Part shown: positions 36,817 to 46,263 of the stretch, in pieces
Layout: each line of letters begins with the position of its first letter
Position numbering within the stretch: the stretch's first letter is position 1
NCBI GenBank assembly: GCA_963846165.1
Contig: CAWJUU010000005.1
Span: 682,001-746,000 of the forward strand
DNA: 64,000 bases
Reading direction: 5' to 3'
Source of the DNA: WHSW01 sp963846165
GTDB lineage: Bacteria > Actinomycetota > Thermoleophilia > Solirubrobacterales > 70-9
Position numbers and translations under genes: made by a program
The notes under the pieces: model-generated
Databases searched by the model: none
What the model was told of the DNA's origin: nothing
Seen by the model: the letters and a program-made list of their open reading frames with translations, nothing else

Positions 36817-39312
36817 GTGGAAGCGACGGCGACAAGCCAGGGGCTCTCGAGCGCGGAGGCGGCGCGGCGTCTCGCGCGGCTCGGCCCGCCCGAACCCCCT
36901 GCGAGCCGCTCGGTGGCGAGCATCGTCGTCGCCAACACGCTGACGCTCTTCAACGCGATCATCGGCGTCTTCTTCATCCTCATCCTCTCGCTCGGGCTGT
37001 GGGCGGACGCGCTCTTCGGCCTGATCGCGATCATCAACTCGGGCATCGGCATCCGCCAGGAGCTGAAGGCCAAGGAGACGCTCGACCAGCTCGCGCTCCT
37101 GGTCGCGCCGCGCGCGAAGGTGATCCGCGACGGCCGCCTGATCGAGCTCCGCGGCGAGGAGGTCGTGCCAGGCGACATCGTCCGAGTCGAGCCTGGCGAC
37201 CAGCTCGTCGCCGACGGCCCGGTGGTGGAGTCGCGGGGGCTGAGCGTCGACGAGTCGCTGCTCACCGGCGAGTCGGACGGGATCCGCAAGCGGACCGGAG
37301 ACCGGATGCTCTCGGGCTCGTTCGGGATCTCGGGCTCGGGCCGCTACGAAGTCGATGCCGTGCGCGAGGACAGCTACGCCGAGAAGATCGCCGGCGAGGC
37401 GCGCGAGTTCCGCCACCCGCCCTCGCCGCTGCAGCTCGAGGTCAACGAGCTGCTCAGGGCGACGACGATCGCGCTGGTGCCGATCGCGGTCATCACCCTT
37501 GTCGGCTTCACCCTTCACGACAAGGAGTTCCGCGACGCGGCGCAGGAGGCGACCGCGGGCCTGGTGACGCTGATCCCCGAGGGGCTCGTGCTGCTGATGA
37601 GCGTCACGCTCGCGGTCGCGGCGGTGCGCCTGGCCCGCCAGAACACCCTCGTCCAGCAGATAGCGGCGACCGAGGCGCTGGCTGCGGTCGACACGATCTG
37701 CGTCGACAAGACCGGCACGCTCACCGACGGCTCGCTCGAGCTGGTCAAGGTCGAGGTCGCGGACCCGGCCGGGCCCGCAGCCGCGGAACGCGCCCTGGCG
37801 ACCTTCGCGGCCTCCGCGGGCGAGCGCAACCGCACCCTCGAGACGATCGCCGACCGCTACCCGGGACAGGCCGCACAGGTGTCGGCCGAGGTGCCGTTCT
37901 CGTCGCAGTGGAAGTGGAGCGGGATGACCCTCAACGGCGCCACCTACGTCCTCGGCGCCCCCGACGTGCTCACCGGCGCCGGCGTCCTGGCGCTGCCGGG
38001 CGCGCTCGAGCACGCCCTCGCGGAGCACACCGCCGCCGGGCGGCGCGTCGTCGCCTTCGCCGAGGCCCGCGGGCCACTTCCGTCAGACCCCGCCTCGCAG
38101 CCGCCGCCGGCGCTCGAGCCCAGGGCGCTGGTCGTGCTCTCCGAGACGCTGCGCCCCGACGCGGCCGAGACGGTCGAGTTCATGCGCTCTCAGCAGGTCG
38201 ACCTGAAGCTGATCTCAGGCGACGCGCGCGAGACGGTGACCGCGGTCGCCCGCGGTGTCGGGGTGCCGGCCGATGCCGGAGTGATCGACGGCCCGGAGCT
38301 GCCCTCCGACAAGGGCGGCCTCGCCGAGGCCGCCGCGCACAACACGGTCTTCTGCCGGATCACGCCGGAGCAGAAGAAGGCGCTTGTCGGAGCGCTCGCC
38401 GACCGGGGACGGTTCACGGCGATGATCGGTGACGGGGTCAACGACGTCCCGGCGCTGAAGCGCGCCCGGCTCGCGGTCGCGATGGGTTCCGGGAGTCAGA
38501 TCACGAAGGGGATCGCCGACATCGTGCTCCTCCGCGACCAGTTCGCGATGCTGCCGCGGGCGGTCGCCGAGGGCCGGCGGATAGCCCGCAACATCCACAG
38601 GCTCGGGCGCCTTTACCTGACCAAGTCGGTCTACGCCGGCTTCCTGATCACGCTGACGGCGATCTTCGGCTTCACCTTCCCCTTCCTGCCCCGCCAGCTC
38701 ACCGTCGCCGCGTTCCTGACCATCGGCGTGCCCTCGTTCGTGCTCGCGCTCGCCCCGAGCGAGGGGCCGCTTTACCGCGGGCGCCTGCTGCGTGCGCTCG
38801 CCGCCTTCGCCGTCCCCGCCGGGATTGCGATGGGGATCGCCTCGTTGCTCTCCTTCTTCTTGGTCGACGGCGTCTTCGGCGGCACCCTGAACGAGGGCCG
38901 CACCGCGGCGACCACCACCCTGATCGTGCTCGGGCTCTGCTTCATCGTCCTGCTCGAGCGTGGTCCCGGGCGCGAGCACATCACGGTGCAGAGCTACATG
39001 CTCGCGCTGATCGCGCTGCTGGGGGCGATCTTCGCCGGCATCCTCGCGATCGAGCCGGTGCGCGAGTTCTTCGAGCTCGACCTGCTCTCAGGGGGGCAAT
39101 GGTTCCTGGCGCTCGCCCTGGTCGCCGTCGGCCTCGGCCTCGCCGGCGCCGCCTGGCGGCTGCCGTACGTCCAGCGGCTCGAGCTGCCCGTGGGCGAACG
39201 GCCAGAGGACGAAGGCCCCGGGCCGACCCACACGCCGCGCACGGGCGAGTACGACGCCGTCTCCGAGGCGCCGACCACGATCGCACCGACCGAGCGGATG
39301 CCGGAGGCATGA
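36817..39312 (+). CDS. cation-translocating P-type ATPase, CtpE-like
   Basis: 831 aa. Actuator motif SLLTGESDG. TM4 region contains LIPEGLVLLMSVTLAVAAVR with the PEGL ion-site motif. Phosphorylation site CVDKTGTLTDG (Asp297). Hinge MIGDGVNDVPALKRARLAVA. About ten membrane helices and a disordered C-terminal tail. 'PEGLVLL' plus the short N-domain resemble mycobacterial CtpE, a calcium-uptake ATPase; magnesium is the alternative. GTG start. It overlaps pyruvate kinase by ATGA at 39309-39312. Confidence 0.9.
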   Translation: MEATATSQGLSSAEAARRLARLGPPEPPASRSVASIVVANTLTLFNAIIGVFFILILSLGLWADALFGLIAIINSGIGIRQELKAKETLDQLALLVAPRAKVIRDGRLIELRGEEVVPGDIVRVEPGDQLVADGPVVESRGLSVDESLLTGESDGIRKRTGDRMLSGSFGISGSGRYEVDAVREDSYAEKIAGEAREFRHPPSPLQLEVNELLRATTIALVPIAVITLVGFTLHDKEFRDAAQEATAGLVTLIPEGLVLLMSVTLAVAAVRLARQNTLVQQIAATEALAAVDTICVDKTGTLTDGSLELVKVEVADPAGPAAAERALATFAASAGERNRTLETIADRYPGQAAQVSAEVPFSSQWKWSGMTLNGATYVLGAPDVLTGAGVLALPGALEHALAEHTAAGRRVVAFAEARGPLPSDPASQPPPALEPRALVVLSETLRPDAAETVEFMRSQQVDLKLISGDARETVTAVARGVGVPADAGVIDGPELPSDKGGLAEAAAHNTVFCRITPEQKKALVGALADRGRFTAMIGDGVNDVPALKRARLAVAMGSGSQITKGIADIVLLRDQFAMLPRAVAEGRRIARNIHRLGRLYLTKSVYAGFLITLTAIFGFTFPFLPRQLTVAAFLTIGVPSFVLALAPSEGPLYRGRLLRALAAFAVPAGIAMGIASLLSFFLVDGVFGGTLNEGRTAATTTLIVLGLCFIVLLERGPGREHITVQSYMLALIALLGAIFAGILAIEPVREFFELDLLSGGQWFLALALVAVGLGLAGAAWRLPYVQRLELPVGERPEDEGPGPTHTPRTGEYDAVSEAPTTIAPTERMPEA

Positions 39313-40745
39313 GCGACCACAGTGACCACCGGCGAACCAAGATCGTGGCGACGATCGGGCCGGCGACGCGGACGGTCGACGCTATGGCGGCGCTGATCGA
39401 GGCGGGCGCCGACGTCTTCCGATTCAACTTCTCCCACGGCACCCGCAGCGACCACGCCGAGAACGTGGCGATGGCGCGCGAGGCAGCCGAGCGGACGGGG
39501 AAGGAGGTCGGGATCCTCGGCGACCTGCCGGGCCCGAAGATGCGGATCGGCGATGTCGAGGACGACCTCGTCGGGCTGCGGCCGGGAAGCGAGATCGTGC
39601 TCACGACCGAGGACTGCGTCGGCAGCGAAGAGCGGCTCTCGGTTTCCTACGACGGCCTGCCGGAGGCGGTCGTCCCCGACGGCCTCATCTACCTCGCCGA
39701 CGGTCGCATCCGGCTCAAGGTGCTGGAGGCGGGCGCCGACGAGGTCCGCTGCGCGGTCGAGGTCGGCGGCCGGGTCGCCTCACATCAGGGGCTCAACCTC
39801 CCCGGTGCCGAGGTCCAGCTCCCGGCCGCCGGTCGCGCGGACCTCGAGTGGGTCGACTTCGCAATCGAGCAGCGGATCGACCTGCTCGCGATCTCGTTCG
39901 TGCGCCGCGCCGAGGACATCACCGCGGTCGAGCGGCGGGTTCGCACCAGCGGTGCCGACATCCCGGTGATCGCCAAGATCGAGAAGCCCGAGGCGGCCGA
40001 GCACGCCGAGGAGATCATCCAGGCGGCGACGGCCGGCGTGATGATCGCCCGGGGCGACCTCGGGATCGAGTTGCCGATCGAGCAGGTGCCCGTCGTCCAG
40101 CGGCGCCTGCTCGCGCTCGCCGGTCGTTTCTCACGGCCGTCGATCACCGCGACGCAGATGCTCGCCTCGATGGTGGGCTCACCGCGGCCGACGCGGGCCG
40201 AGGTATCCGACGTCGCCAACGCGATCTACCAGGGCACCGACGCGGTCATGCTCTCCGAGGAGACGGCGATCGGCGAGTACTCGGTCGAGGCAGTTCAGAT
40301 GATGGACCGGATCGCGCGCGAAACCGAGCCCGACCTGCCCTACGGCGACTGGGTCTTCAACCGTGCAGGCACCGACGCCCACGACGTCGCCAACTCGGTC
40401 GCCCGCGCTGCGGTCGGCTCGACCTACACGATCGGCGACCTGGCGGCACTTGTGGTCCCGACCCGCAGCGGTCGCACCGCGCGACTGGTCTCGGCGCACC
40501 GCCCGCAGGTGCCGGTGCTCGCCGTCTCGCCCCGGATCGAGACCGTACGCCGGCTCAACCTGCTGTTCGGGGTCAAGTGCGCGCTCGCCGAGGAATGGAC
40601 GGACCTCACCGCACTGCTCGACGACTGCGCCCGGCTGGCAAGGGAAACCGGCGTCGCCCATGCAGGCGAGCTGATCGCGATCACCGCCGGCCTCCCCCGC
40701 CAGGAGCTGGGCACGAACCTGTTCGAGGTCCACCGGGTTCCGTGA
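39309..40745 (+). CDS. pyk: pyruvate kinase
   Basis: 478 aa, normal length. TKIVATIGPATRTVDAMAAL, FRFNFSHGTRSDHAENVAMA, GILGDLPGPKMRIGDV, and the catalytic lysine region IPVIAKIEKPEAAEHAEEII. Then GVMIARGDLGIELPIEQVPV and the TATQML-type site RPSITATQMLASMVGSPRPT. It makes pyruvate and ATP from PEP and ADP. The C-terminal allosteric domain is complete. It is coupled to the P-type ATPase by ATGA and to the VanZ gene by GTGA, an unusual operon for this enzyme. Confidence 0.95.
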   Translation: MSDHSDHRRTKIVATIGPATRTVDAMAALIEAGADVFRFNFSHGTRSDHAENVAMAREAAERTGKEVGILGDLPGPKMRIGDVEDDLVGLRPGSEIVLTTEDCVGSEERLSVSYDGLPEAVVPDGLIYLADGRIRLKVLEAGADEVRCAVEVGGRVASHQGLNLPGAEVQLPAAGRADLEWVDFAIEQRIDLLAISFVRRAEDITAVERRVRTSGADIPVIAKIEKPEAAEHAEEIIQAATAGVMIARGDLGIELPIEQVPVVQRRLLALAGRFSRPSITATQMLASMVGSPRPTRAEVSDVANAIYQGTDAVMLSEETAIGEYSVEAVQMMDRIARETEPDLPYGDWVFNRAGTDAHDVANSVARAAVGSTYTIGDLAALVVPTRSGRTARLVSAHRPQVPVLAVSPRIETVRRLNLLFGVKCALAEEWTDLTALLDDCARLARETGVAHAGELIAITAGLPRQELGTNLFEVHRVP

Positions 40746-41119
40746 ACCCGGCACTGCCGCGCTCCCTCGCGCCGCTGGCGCTGATGGGGCTGATCTTCTA
40801 TCTCTCGGCGCAATCCGACCCGGGACCGGACCTGCCGGCGTTGATGCGCGTGGTCGCGCACTTCAGCGAGTACGCACTGCTGGCGGCACTTTGGTCATGG
40901 GCGCTCGCGCCGCTGCTCGGGCGCCGCGCGCTCGCCGCGGCGGCGCTGATCTCGTTCACCTACGCGCTCACCGACGAGCTCCACCAGGGCTTCGTCGAAG
41001 GCCGCGACTCGGATCCGTTCGACATCCTCGTCGACACCGCGGGGATCGCCGCGGGCCTTGCGGTCAGCCGCTTCTCAGCTCGGCGAGCAGCTTCGCGTCC
41101 GAGTCCGACATCCCCCTGA
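40742..41119 (+). CDS. VanZ-family membrane protein
   Basis: 125 aa from GTG 40742. SLAPLALMGLIFYLSAQSDP, RVVAHFSEYALLAALWSWAL, AALISFTYALTDELHQGFVE and GRDSDPFDILVDTAGIAAGL match VanZ-like domains, which carry the conserved 'H..EY..L' and 'DE.HQ.F..GR..D..D...N/D..G' residues. Role in most bacteria unknown. The last 56 bases overlap the convergent ATP-grasp gene tail to tail. Confidence 0.85.
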   Translation: MNPALPRSLAPLALMGLIFYLSAQSDPGPDLPALMRVVAHFSEYALLAALWSWALAPLLGRRALAAAALISFTYALTDELHQGFVEGRDSDPFDILVDTAGIAAGLAVSRFSARRAASRPSPTSP

Positions 41120-42263
41120 TCGGCTCGCCGTCCCAGGCCATGTCGGCGTCCATCGCATCCTGGAGCACGGCATGCTCGCGAGCGCTTACGCCGGCGAAAT
41201 GTGCCAACGAGAGCGCCGAGTAGACGGTCGGCAGTGGATCGTGCCAACCGTCGCCCGCGTCCTTGAACCGGGCCAGGTCGCGAATCGTCTCCGGGACCCG
41301 CTGCAAACGGTCCGAGAACGCGTCGCCGATCAGCGCCAGGTCGAGCTGGGTCGTCTCCCCGGGCCCAAGCACGAAGGTCTCGGCGCCGGGATCGAGGAGG
41401 CCTCGGGCGAGGCGCTGACGGTCGAGGAGCAGCAGGCCGTCGGTGGCCCGCGGGTTGCACTCGACGAAGCTGAGGCCGTCGTCGGTGACCAGGAAGTCGA
41501 ACGAGATCTGGCCCGTGTAGTCGAGCTCGGAGACGATCGGCTCGATCAGCCGCAGCGATTCGTGCCCGTCGATCGACTCGAACTGGATCCCGGTCGAGTG
41601 GTGCCATTGGCGCGGGATCCGGTACATCAGATGCGAGCTGACGTGGCCGGAGTGCACGGTCGAGTAGGTGCACACGGTCTCGCCCTCGACGAACGGCTGC
41701 ACGACCCACGGCTCGCCCTCGCTCGGGTGCACGTCGGCGGGATCGAGCGCCCCGGCGAGCGGACCCGTGTTGGTGAGCAGCGCCACCCCGCCACGCGAGA
41801 ACACCGCGCGGGCGAAGTAGCGGTCGAAGCGGCCGATCGCTTCGGCAAGCTCGGCGTCGGAGGTCGCGACCACGGTCTCGGGGATCGGCAGGCCGAGGCG
41901 CCTGACCATCGTCTCGAACGCGGCCTTGTCGTGAAGCCGCGCGAGCGCGCGAAACTCGGCGGCGAAGATCGCCGCCCGCCGCGAGAGCCGTTCGAGCTGG
42001 GTCGAGATGTAGAACACCTCCTCGAATGCGGGCACGACCGCGTCGATCTCGGCCTCGCCGATGATCCGCTCGAGCTCGTCGACGAAGGCCTCCGGCTCGG
42101 CGCGCGCAGACGGGTAGACGAAGTGGCCCGCGAGGTATTTCGAGTGGCTGCCGGGCGCGAGCGCGTAGTCGTCGGCCGCGTAGACCTGGTGCCCGCAATC
42201 GGTGAGCTTGCGGACCATGTCGAGCGCGAACGGCATCCTCGCGCTGGTGATCAGGACCTTCAG
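41064..42263 (-). CDS. ATP-grasp family enzyme
   Basis: 399 aa. The N-terminal pre-ATP-grasp fold begins KVLITSARMPFALDMVRKLT. The ATP-grasp core has LHDKAAFETMVRRLGLPIPE, VFSRGGVALLTNTG, PWVVQPFVEGETVCTYSTVH and the metal site QISFDFLVTDDGLSFVECNP with NPRATDG. Substrate unknown; it resembles carboxylate-amine ligases such as carbamoyl-phosphate-synthase-like proteins. The start appears to be CTG, overlapping the crotonase stop as CTGA (42260-42263). The next in-frame ATG would remove the first strand. Confidence 0.82.
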   Translation of the reverse strand: MKVLITSARMPFALDMVRKLTDCGHQVYAADDYALAPGSHSKYLAGHFVYPSARAEPEAFVDELERIIGEAEIDAVVPAFEEVFYISTQLERLSRRAAIFAAEFRALARLHDKAAFETMVRRLGLPIPETVVATSDAELAEAIGRFDRYFARAVFSRGGVALLTNTGPLAGALDPADVHPSEGEPWVVQPFVEGETVCTYSTVHSGHVSSHLMYRIPRQWHHSTGIQFESIDGHESLRLIEPIVSELDYTGQISFDFLVTDDGLSFVECNPRATDGLLLLDRQRLARGLLDPGAETFVLGPGETTQLDLALIGDAFSDRLQRVPETIRDLARFKDAGDGWHDPLPTVYSALSLAHFAGVSAREHAVLQDAMDADMAWDGEPIRGMSDSDAKLLAELRSG

Positions 42264-43180
42264 CTCGCGCCCCCGTCTTCTGCCGTGAGGCCGTAGTCGC
42301 CGAACGGCTCGTCGCGCTCGCGCACCGCCTGCTTGAACCCGCCCTCGGCCGCGCGGCGGACGAACTCGAAGCCCTCGGGCGTGTGGCGGGCGATCCCGTC
42401 GAAGAACGTTCCCAGGACCTGGGTCGCATGCATGTCCTGCGCGGCGACCGTCTGGTTGACCAACAGCTTGTGCATCACGAGCTGGTTGATCGGCAGCCGA
42501 GCGACGCGCCCGAGCAGCGCCTCGAAGCGCGTGTCGAGCTCGGCCGCGGGCGCGGCCTCGGCGGCAAGCCCCCACTCGACCGCGGTGATGCCGTCGATCG
42601 AGTCCCCGGTGAGAAGCAGCCGCTTCGCCCGAGCCGGTCCGATCCGGTGCGCCCACATCGCCGTCGTCGGCACCCCCCAGACCCGCGCCGGCGGGTAGCC
42701 GATCTTCGCCGCGTCCTCGACCACGAGCAGGTCCGAGCACAGCGCCATGTCGGTCCCTCCGGCGACGCAATAGCCGTGGACCTTGCAGATCACGGGCTTC
42801 TCCGACCAGAACAGGCTCATGAACCCGCGCACGTTGCGCGACATCATCTGGTAATCGACGACCGGGTCCCACGTGCCGCCGGGGTCGTGGTTTCGGGCCT
42901 GGACCTCGGGGTCGAGTGGTGAGCCGGCGGGTGTATCGGCGCCGAAGCCACCCTCGCCCATCTGCTCGGCCGACGCCACGAGGTCATAGCCGCCGCAGAA
43001 GCCCGAGCCGTTGCCGGCGAGCGCGATCGCGTGCACCTCGGGGTCGAGGTTGGCGCGCTCGACGCAGTCGGCGAGCTCGCGCGGCATCTCGAGCGTGATC
43101 CCGTTGCCGCGCTCGGGCCGGTCGAGCGTGATCCGCGCGACCGGCCCGTCGCGCTGATACGTCATCGTCTCGAGGCTCAC
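42260..43180 (-). CDS. enoyl-CoA hydratase/isomerase (crotonase) family
   Basis: 306 aa from GTG 43180; ATG 43165 is an alternative start. VARITLDRPERGNGITLEMP, VHAIALAGNGSGFCGGYDLV (oxyanion loop), KPVICKVHGYCVAGGTDMAL (second oxyanion glycine), IGYPPARVWGVPTTAMWAHR and LLLTGDSIDGITAVEWGLA. Active-site acids of classic hydratases are only partly evident, so the reaction is uncertain. The insert with 'PGGTWDPVVDYQMMSRNVRG' is typical of actinobacterial crotonases. It is followed by the coupled ATP-grasp gene. Confidence 0.88.
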   Translation of the reverse strand: MSLETMTYQRDGPVARITLDRPERGNGITLEMPRELADCVERANLDPEVHAIALAGNGSGFCGGYDLVASAEQMGEGGFGADTPAGSPLDPEVQARNHDPGGTWDPVVDYQMMSRNVRGFMSLFWSEKPVICKVHGYCVAGGTDMALCSDLLVVEDAAKIGYPPARVWGVPTTAMWAHRIGPARAKRLLLTGDSIDGITAVEWGLAAEAAPAAELDTRFEALLGRVARLPINQLVMHKLLVNQTVAAQDMHATQVLGTFFDGIARHTPEGFEFVRRAAEGGFKQAVRERDEPFGDYGLTAEDGGAS

Positions 43181-43321
43181 GCCCCGGACGCTATCGCGGG
43201 CGCCTGCGCCCCGCGCGGCCCACGAGGAGTCGAACGTCCCGGTGTACCCGCCATGGGAGGGCATGCGGGACGTTCGGCGATCCCGTTCGCCGGCGCATGG
43301 ATGGCGAAACGCGGAGAGCCC

Positions 43322-43702
43322 TCAGTCGGTGACGATGACGCTGAGCACGTTGCCGGCGGGGTCCTTGAACCAGGCGATCAGCGGGCCAGGGCCGCGGAAG
43401 ATGCCCTGCTCATCGGTCTCCATCTCAGTGCCCGGGTAACGCTCGAACTCGACCCCGCGCTGCGTCAGCTCCCCGACCGCGGCCTCGATGTCGTCGACCG
43501 GGAAGTTGAGGATCGTGAACGAGGCCGGCTCGTGGGCCTCGCCCTTGGGGTAGACGAAGATGTCGCGCTCACCGGCGACGTGGAGAACGATCCCGTCGCC
43601 CTCGTCGCTTACCTCGAGCCCGAGCGTCTCGCCGTAGAACTGCTTCGCCCGCGGGACGTCGTCGACGGAGAAGCCGCTGAACGCCTTTGTTTGCTTGAAC
43701 AT
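43322..43702 (-). CDS. VOC/glyoxalase-family protein
   Basis: 126 aa. Two beta-alpha-beta-beta-beta modules: KAFSGFSVDDVPRAKQFYGE, TLGLEVSDEGDGIVLHV, and FTILNFPVDDIEAAVGELTQ, LIAWFKDPAGNVLSVI. This is the single-chain VOC fold of glyoxalase or bleomycin-resistance type; metal ligands are not obvious. Strong ribosome site AAGGAAGGAAA before the ATG. Monocistronic, with a divergent neighbour at 43795. Confidence 0.88.
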   Translation of the reverse strand: MFKQTKAFSGFSVDDVPRAKQFYGETLGLEVSDEGDGIVLHVAGERDIFVYPKGEAHEPASFTILNFPVDDIEAAVGELTQRGVEFERYPGTEMETDEQGIFRGPGPLIAWFKDPAGNVLSVIVTD

Positions 43703-43794
43703 CTCGTTTCCTTCCTTGCCCCCTGGGTTCGCCTATTAAGACCGGCGATGGCGCGGTAACTCATCGCTCGCCGGCCTGGGAACATCTCTCGCCG

Positions 43795-44802
43795 ATGGCC
43801 AAGGAAGCGATCACGATCGAGGCGGCCGGGCACGAGGTGCGGCTCTCGAGCCCGAGCAAGGTCTTCTTCTCGGAACCCGGCCACACCAAGCGCGACCTCG
43901 CTGAGTACTACCTCGCGGTCGCCGACGCGGCCTGCCTGCACCTGCGCGAGCGCCCGACGACGATGAAGCGATTCGTCGACGGCGCCGAGGGCGAGTTCTT
44001 CTTCCAGAAGCGGGTGCCGAAGAACGCCCCCGACTGGCTCCAGACGGCGACGGTCAAGTTCCCCAGCGGCCGCAGCGCCACCGAGCTCGTCGCCAACGAC
44101 GCGGCGCACCTGGTCTGGGCGGTCAACCTCGGGGTGATCGACTTCAACCCGTGGCCCGCACGCCGCGCCGATCTCGACCATCCCGACGAGCTGCGGGTCG
44201 ACCTCGACCCGACGCCGGAGGTCGGCTTCGACGAGGTCCGCAAGGTGGCGATGGTCGCTCACGAGACGCTCAGCGACCACGGGCTGCTCGGCTTCCCGAA
44301 GACCTCGGGCTCGCGCGGGATCCACGTCAACGTGCGGATCGAGCCGCAGTGGACGTTCACCGAAGTCCGCCGCGCGGCGCTCGCACTGGCGCGCGAGGTC
44401 GAGCGTCGAGCGCCGAAGCTGGCGACGTCGAAGTGGTGGAAGGAGGAGCGCCACGGCGTTTTCGTCGACTACAACCAGAACGCCCGCGACCGCACGGTCG
44501 CCTCGGCCTGGTCGGTGCGCCCGGTGCCCGACGCCCGCGTCTCGACTCCGATCGAGTGGGACGAGGTCCCTGACGTCGATCCCGCGGAGCTCCGCCTCGA
44601 CACCGTCCCGGACAGGCTCGCCGAACGCGGCGACCCCTCGGCGACGATCGACGACGTCCACCACTCGCTCGAGTCGCTGCTCGAGCTCGCCGACCGCGAC
44701 GAGGCCGAGGGCCTCGGCGACGCCCCCTGGCCGCCGCACTTCCGCAAACAGAAGGGCGAGCCGAAGCGGGTGCAGCCGAGCCGCGCCCGCGACAAGAGCT
44801 GA
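43795..44802 (+). CDS. LigD-type polymerase/primase (NHEJ PolDom)
   Basis: 335 aa, a free-standing polymerase domain. VRLSSPSKVFFSEPGHTKRD, MKRFVDGAEGEFFFQKRVPK, the catalytic Asp pair RVDLDPTPE (Asp136, Asp138) and TSGSRGIHVNVRIEP with His177 are the archaeo-eukaryotic primase signature of LigD. In mycobacteria such proteins add nucleotides to broken ends together with Ku. No Ku gene lies in the window. It is followed by a GNAT gene, then a convergent ATP-dependent DNA ligase. Confidence 0.92.
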   Translation: MAKEAITIEAAGHEVRLSSPSKVFFSEPGHTKRDLAEYYLAVADAACLHLRERPTTMKRFVDGAEGEFFFQKRVPKNAPDWLQTATVKFPSGRSATELVANDAAHLVWAVNLGVIDFNPWPARRADLDHPDELRVDLDPTPEVGFDEVRKVAMVAHETLSDHGLLGFPKTSGSRGIHVNVRIEPQWTFTEVRRAALALAREVERRAPKLATSKWWKEERHGVFVDYNQNARDRTVASAWSVRPVPDARVSTPIEWDEVPDVDPAELRLDTVPDRLAERGDPSATIDDVHHSLESLLELADRDEAEGLGDAPWPPHFRKQKGEPKRVQPSRARDKS

Positions 44803-44808
44803 GCGACG

Positions 44809-45300
44809 ATGGAGATTCGCGAGGTCCGGCCGGCGGACTGGGAGGCGATCTGGCCGATCTTCAGCGCGATCGTCGCCGCCGGGGACACCTACGCCTACGA
44901 CCCCGAGATTGACCCGCAGGCCGCGCGCGAGCTCTGGATCCAGCCGCCGCCGGACCGGACCGTGGTCGCGGTCAAAGGCGGACGCGTCGTCGGAACCGCG
45001 AGGATGGGCCCGAACCGCCCCGGTCCCGGGGCCCACGTCGCAACCGCGAGCTTCATGGTCGATCCCGCGAGCGGCGGCAGCGGGATCGGTCGAGCGCTCG
45101 CCGAGCATACGCTCGACTGGGCGCGTGCGGCGGGTTATCGGGGGATGCAGTTCAACGCCGTGGTCGAGACCAACACCCGCGCAATCGCGCTGTGGGACTC
45201 GCTCGGGTTCGAGCTGATCGGCACCGTGCCCGAGGCGTTCCGGCTTCCCGACCGCAGCCTCACCGGGCTCCACGTGATGTACAAGCGGTTGCGGGCCTGA
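44809..45300 (+). CDS. GNAT-family N-acetyltransferase
   Basis: 163 aa. EIREVRPADWEAIWPIFSAI, VGTARMGPNRPGPGAHVATA, SFMVDPASGGSGIGRALAEH (acetyl-CoA loop) and YRGMQFNAVVETNTRAIALW, DSLGFELIG. This is a phosphinothricin-type GNAT; the substrate is unknown. It starts 6 bases after the polymerase gene and probably shares its message. It ends 1 base before the convergent ligase stop. Confidence 0.9.
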   Translation: MEIREVRPADWEAIWPIFSAIVAAGDTYAYDPEIDPQAARELWIQPPPDRTVVAVKGGRVVGTARMGPNRPGPGAHVATASFMVDPASGGSGIGRALAEHTLDWARAAGYRGMQFNAVVETNTRAIALWDSLGFELIGTVPEAFRLPDRSLTGLHVMYKRLRA

Positions 45301-45301
45301 G

Positions 45302-46261
45302 TCAGGAGTCCAGCTGCTCGAGCCCGCATTCGGCCGGCGGTTTGTCCTCGCGCCAGCGCAGGATCTTCGCCCCGTGGCGGATGCGGCCGGCGGAGACGTG
45401 GTCGAAGCTGACCTCGATCACGAGCTCGGGGCGCAGCGCGACCCACTCGAGATCGCGGTCGGCCGACCAGCGGCTCGGGTCGGCCGAGCCGCGCTCACCG
45501 GTCTCATATGGCGCCAGCGTCTTCACCAGCTCGCGCTTCTCCTTCGCCTTCAGGCCCGAGGTGTGGCCGACGACGTGCAGCTCGCCCTTCGCGTCATAGA
45601 GGCCGAGCATCAGCGAGCCGACAGTGTTCTCCTCCTTGCCCGGGCGCCAACCCGCGACCACCGCGTCGATCGTCCGCAGGCGCTTGATCTTGACCATCGC
45701 TTTGCGCTCGCCGCGCAGGTAGGGAGAGTCGACCCTCTTCGCGATCACCCCCTCGCCCGACTTGAGCCAGGGCTCGGCCTCGGCCGGATCGTCGACGAGC
45801 GGGGTGAGCTCGATCGAGCCCGGGTCGTCGAAGCCGTCGACGAGCTCCTCGAGCGCCGCCCGCCGCTCGCTGAACGGGTTCTCGAGCGCCTTCTGCTTCC
45901 CCACCGCGAGCAGGTCGAAGGCGCGAAACAGGGCCGGGGTCTGCTCGGCGAGCATTTTCACCCGCGACTCGGCCGGGTGCAGCCGATTCTGAAGCGCATC
46001 GAAGACCTCGCGCCCATCGTCGTCGAGGATCAGCAGCTCACCGTCGATCACGTAGCGGCCGGCGGGGAAGTCGAGCTCGGGGAAGTAGCGCGCCAGCGGG
46101 CGCCCGGTTCGAGACTGGAGGAAGAGGTTCGAGCCGTCGACGAAGGCGAGCGCCCGAAAGCCGTCGTACTTGGGCTCGTACGCCCACTCCTCACCGGTCG
46201 GCAGCGCCTTGCGCGAGAGCGCGAGCTGGGGCTCGATCGGGGGCTTCAGGGGCAGGGACAT
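45302..46261 (-). CDS. ATP-dependent DNA ligase (LigD/LigC type)
   Basis: 319 aa. Adenylation motif EPKYDGFRALAF with Lys31, motif III RYVIDGELLILDDDGREVFD, motif IV GEGVIAKRVDSPYLRG and motif V AMVKIKRLRTIDAVV. The OB-fold C-terminal domain ends with LVIEVSFDHVSAGRIRHGAK. The length equals a stand-alone LigC or the ligase domain of LigD. With the nearby polymerase it recreates a split LigD; a nuclease domain is not present here. Confidence 0.92.
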   Translation of the reverse strand: MSLPLKPPIEPQLALSRKALPTGEEWAYEPKYDGFRALAFVDGSNLFLQSRTGRPLARYFPELDFPAGRYVIDGELLILDDDGREVFDALQNRLHPAESRVKMLAEQTPALFRAFDLLAVGKQKALENPFSERRAALEELVDGFDDPGSIELTPLVDDPAEAEPWLKSGEGVIAKRVDSPYLRGERKAMVKIKRLRTIDAVVAGWRPGKEENTVGSLMLGLYDAKGELHVVGHTSGLKAKEKRELVKTLAPYETGERGSADPSRWSADRDLEWVALRPELVIEVSFDHVSAGRIRHGAKILRWREDKPPAECGLEQLDS

Positions 46262-46263
46262 CG

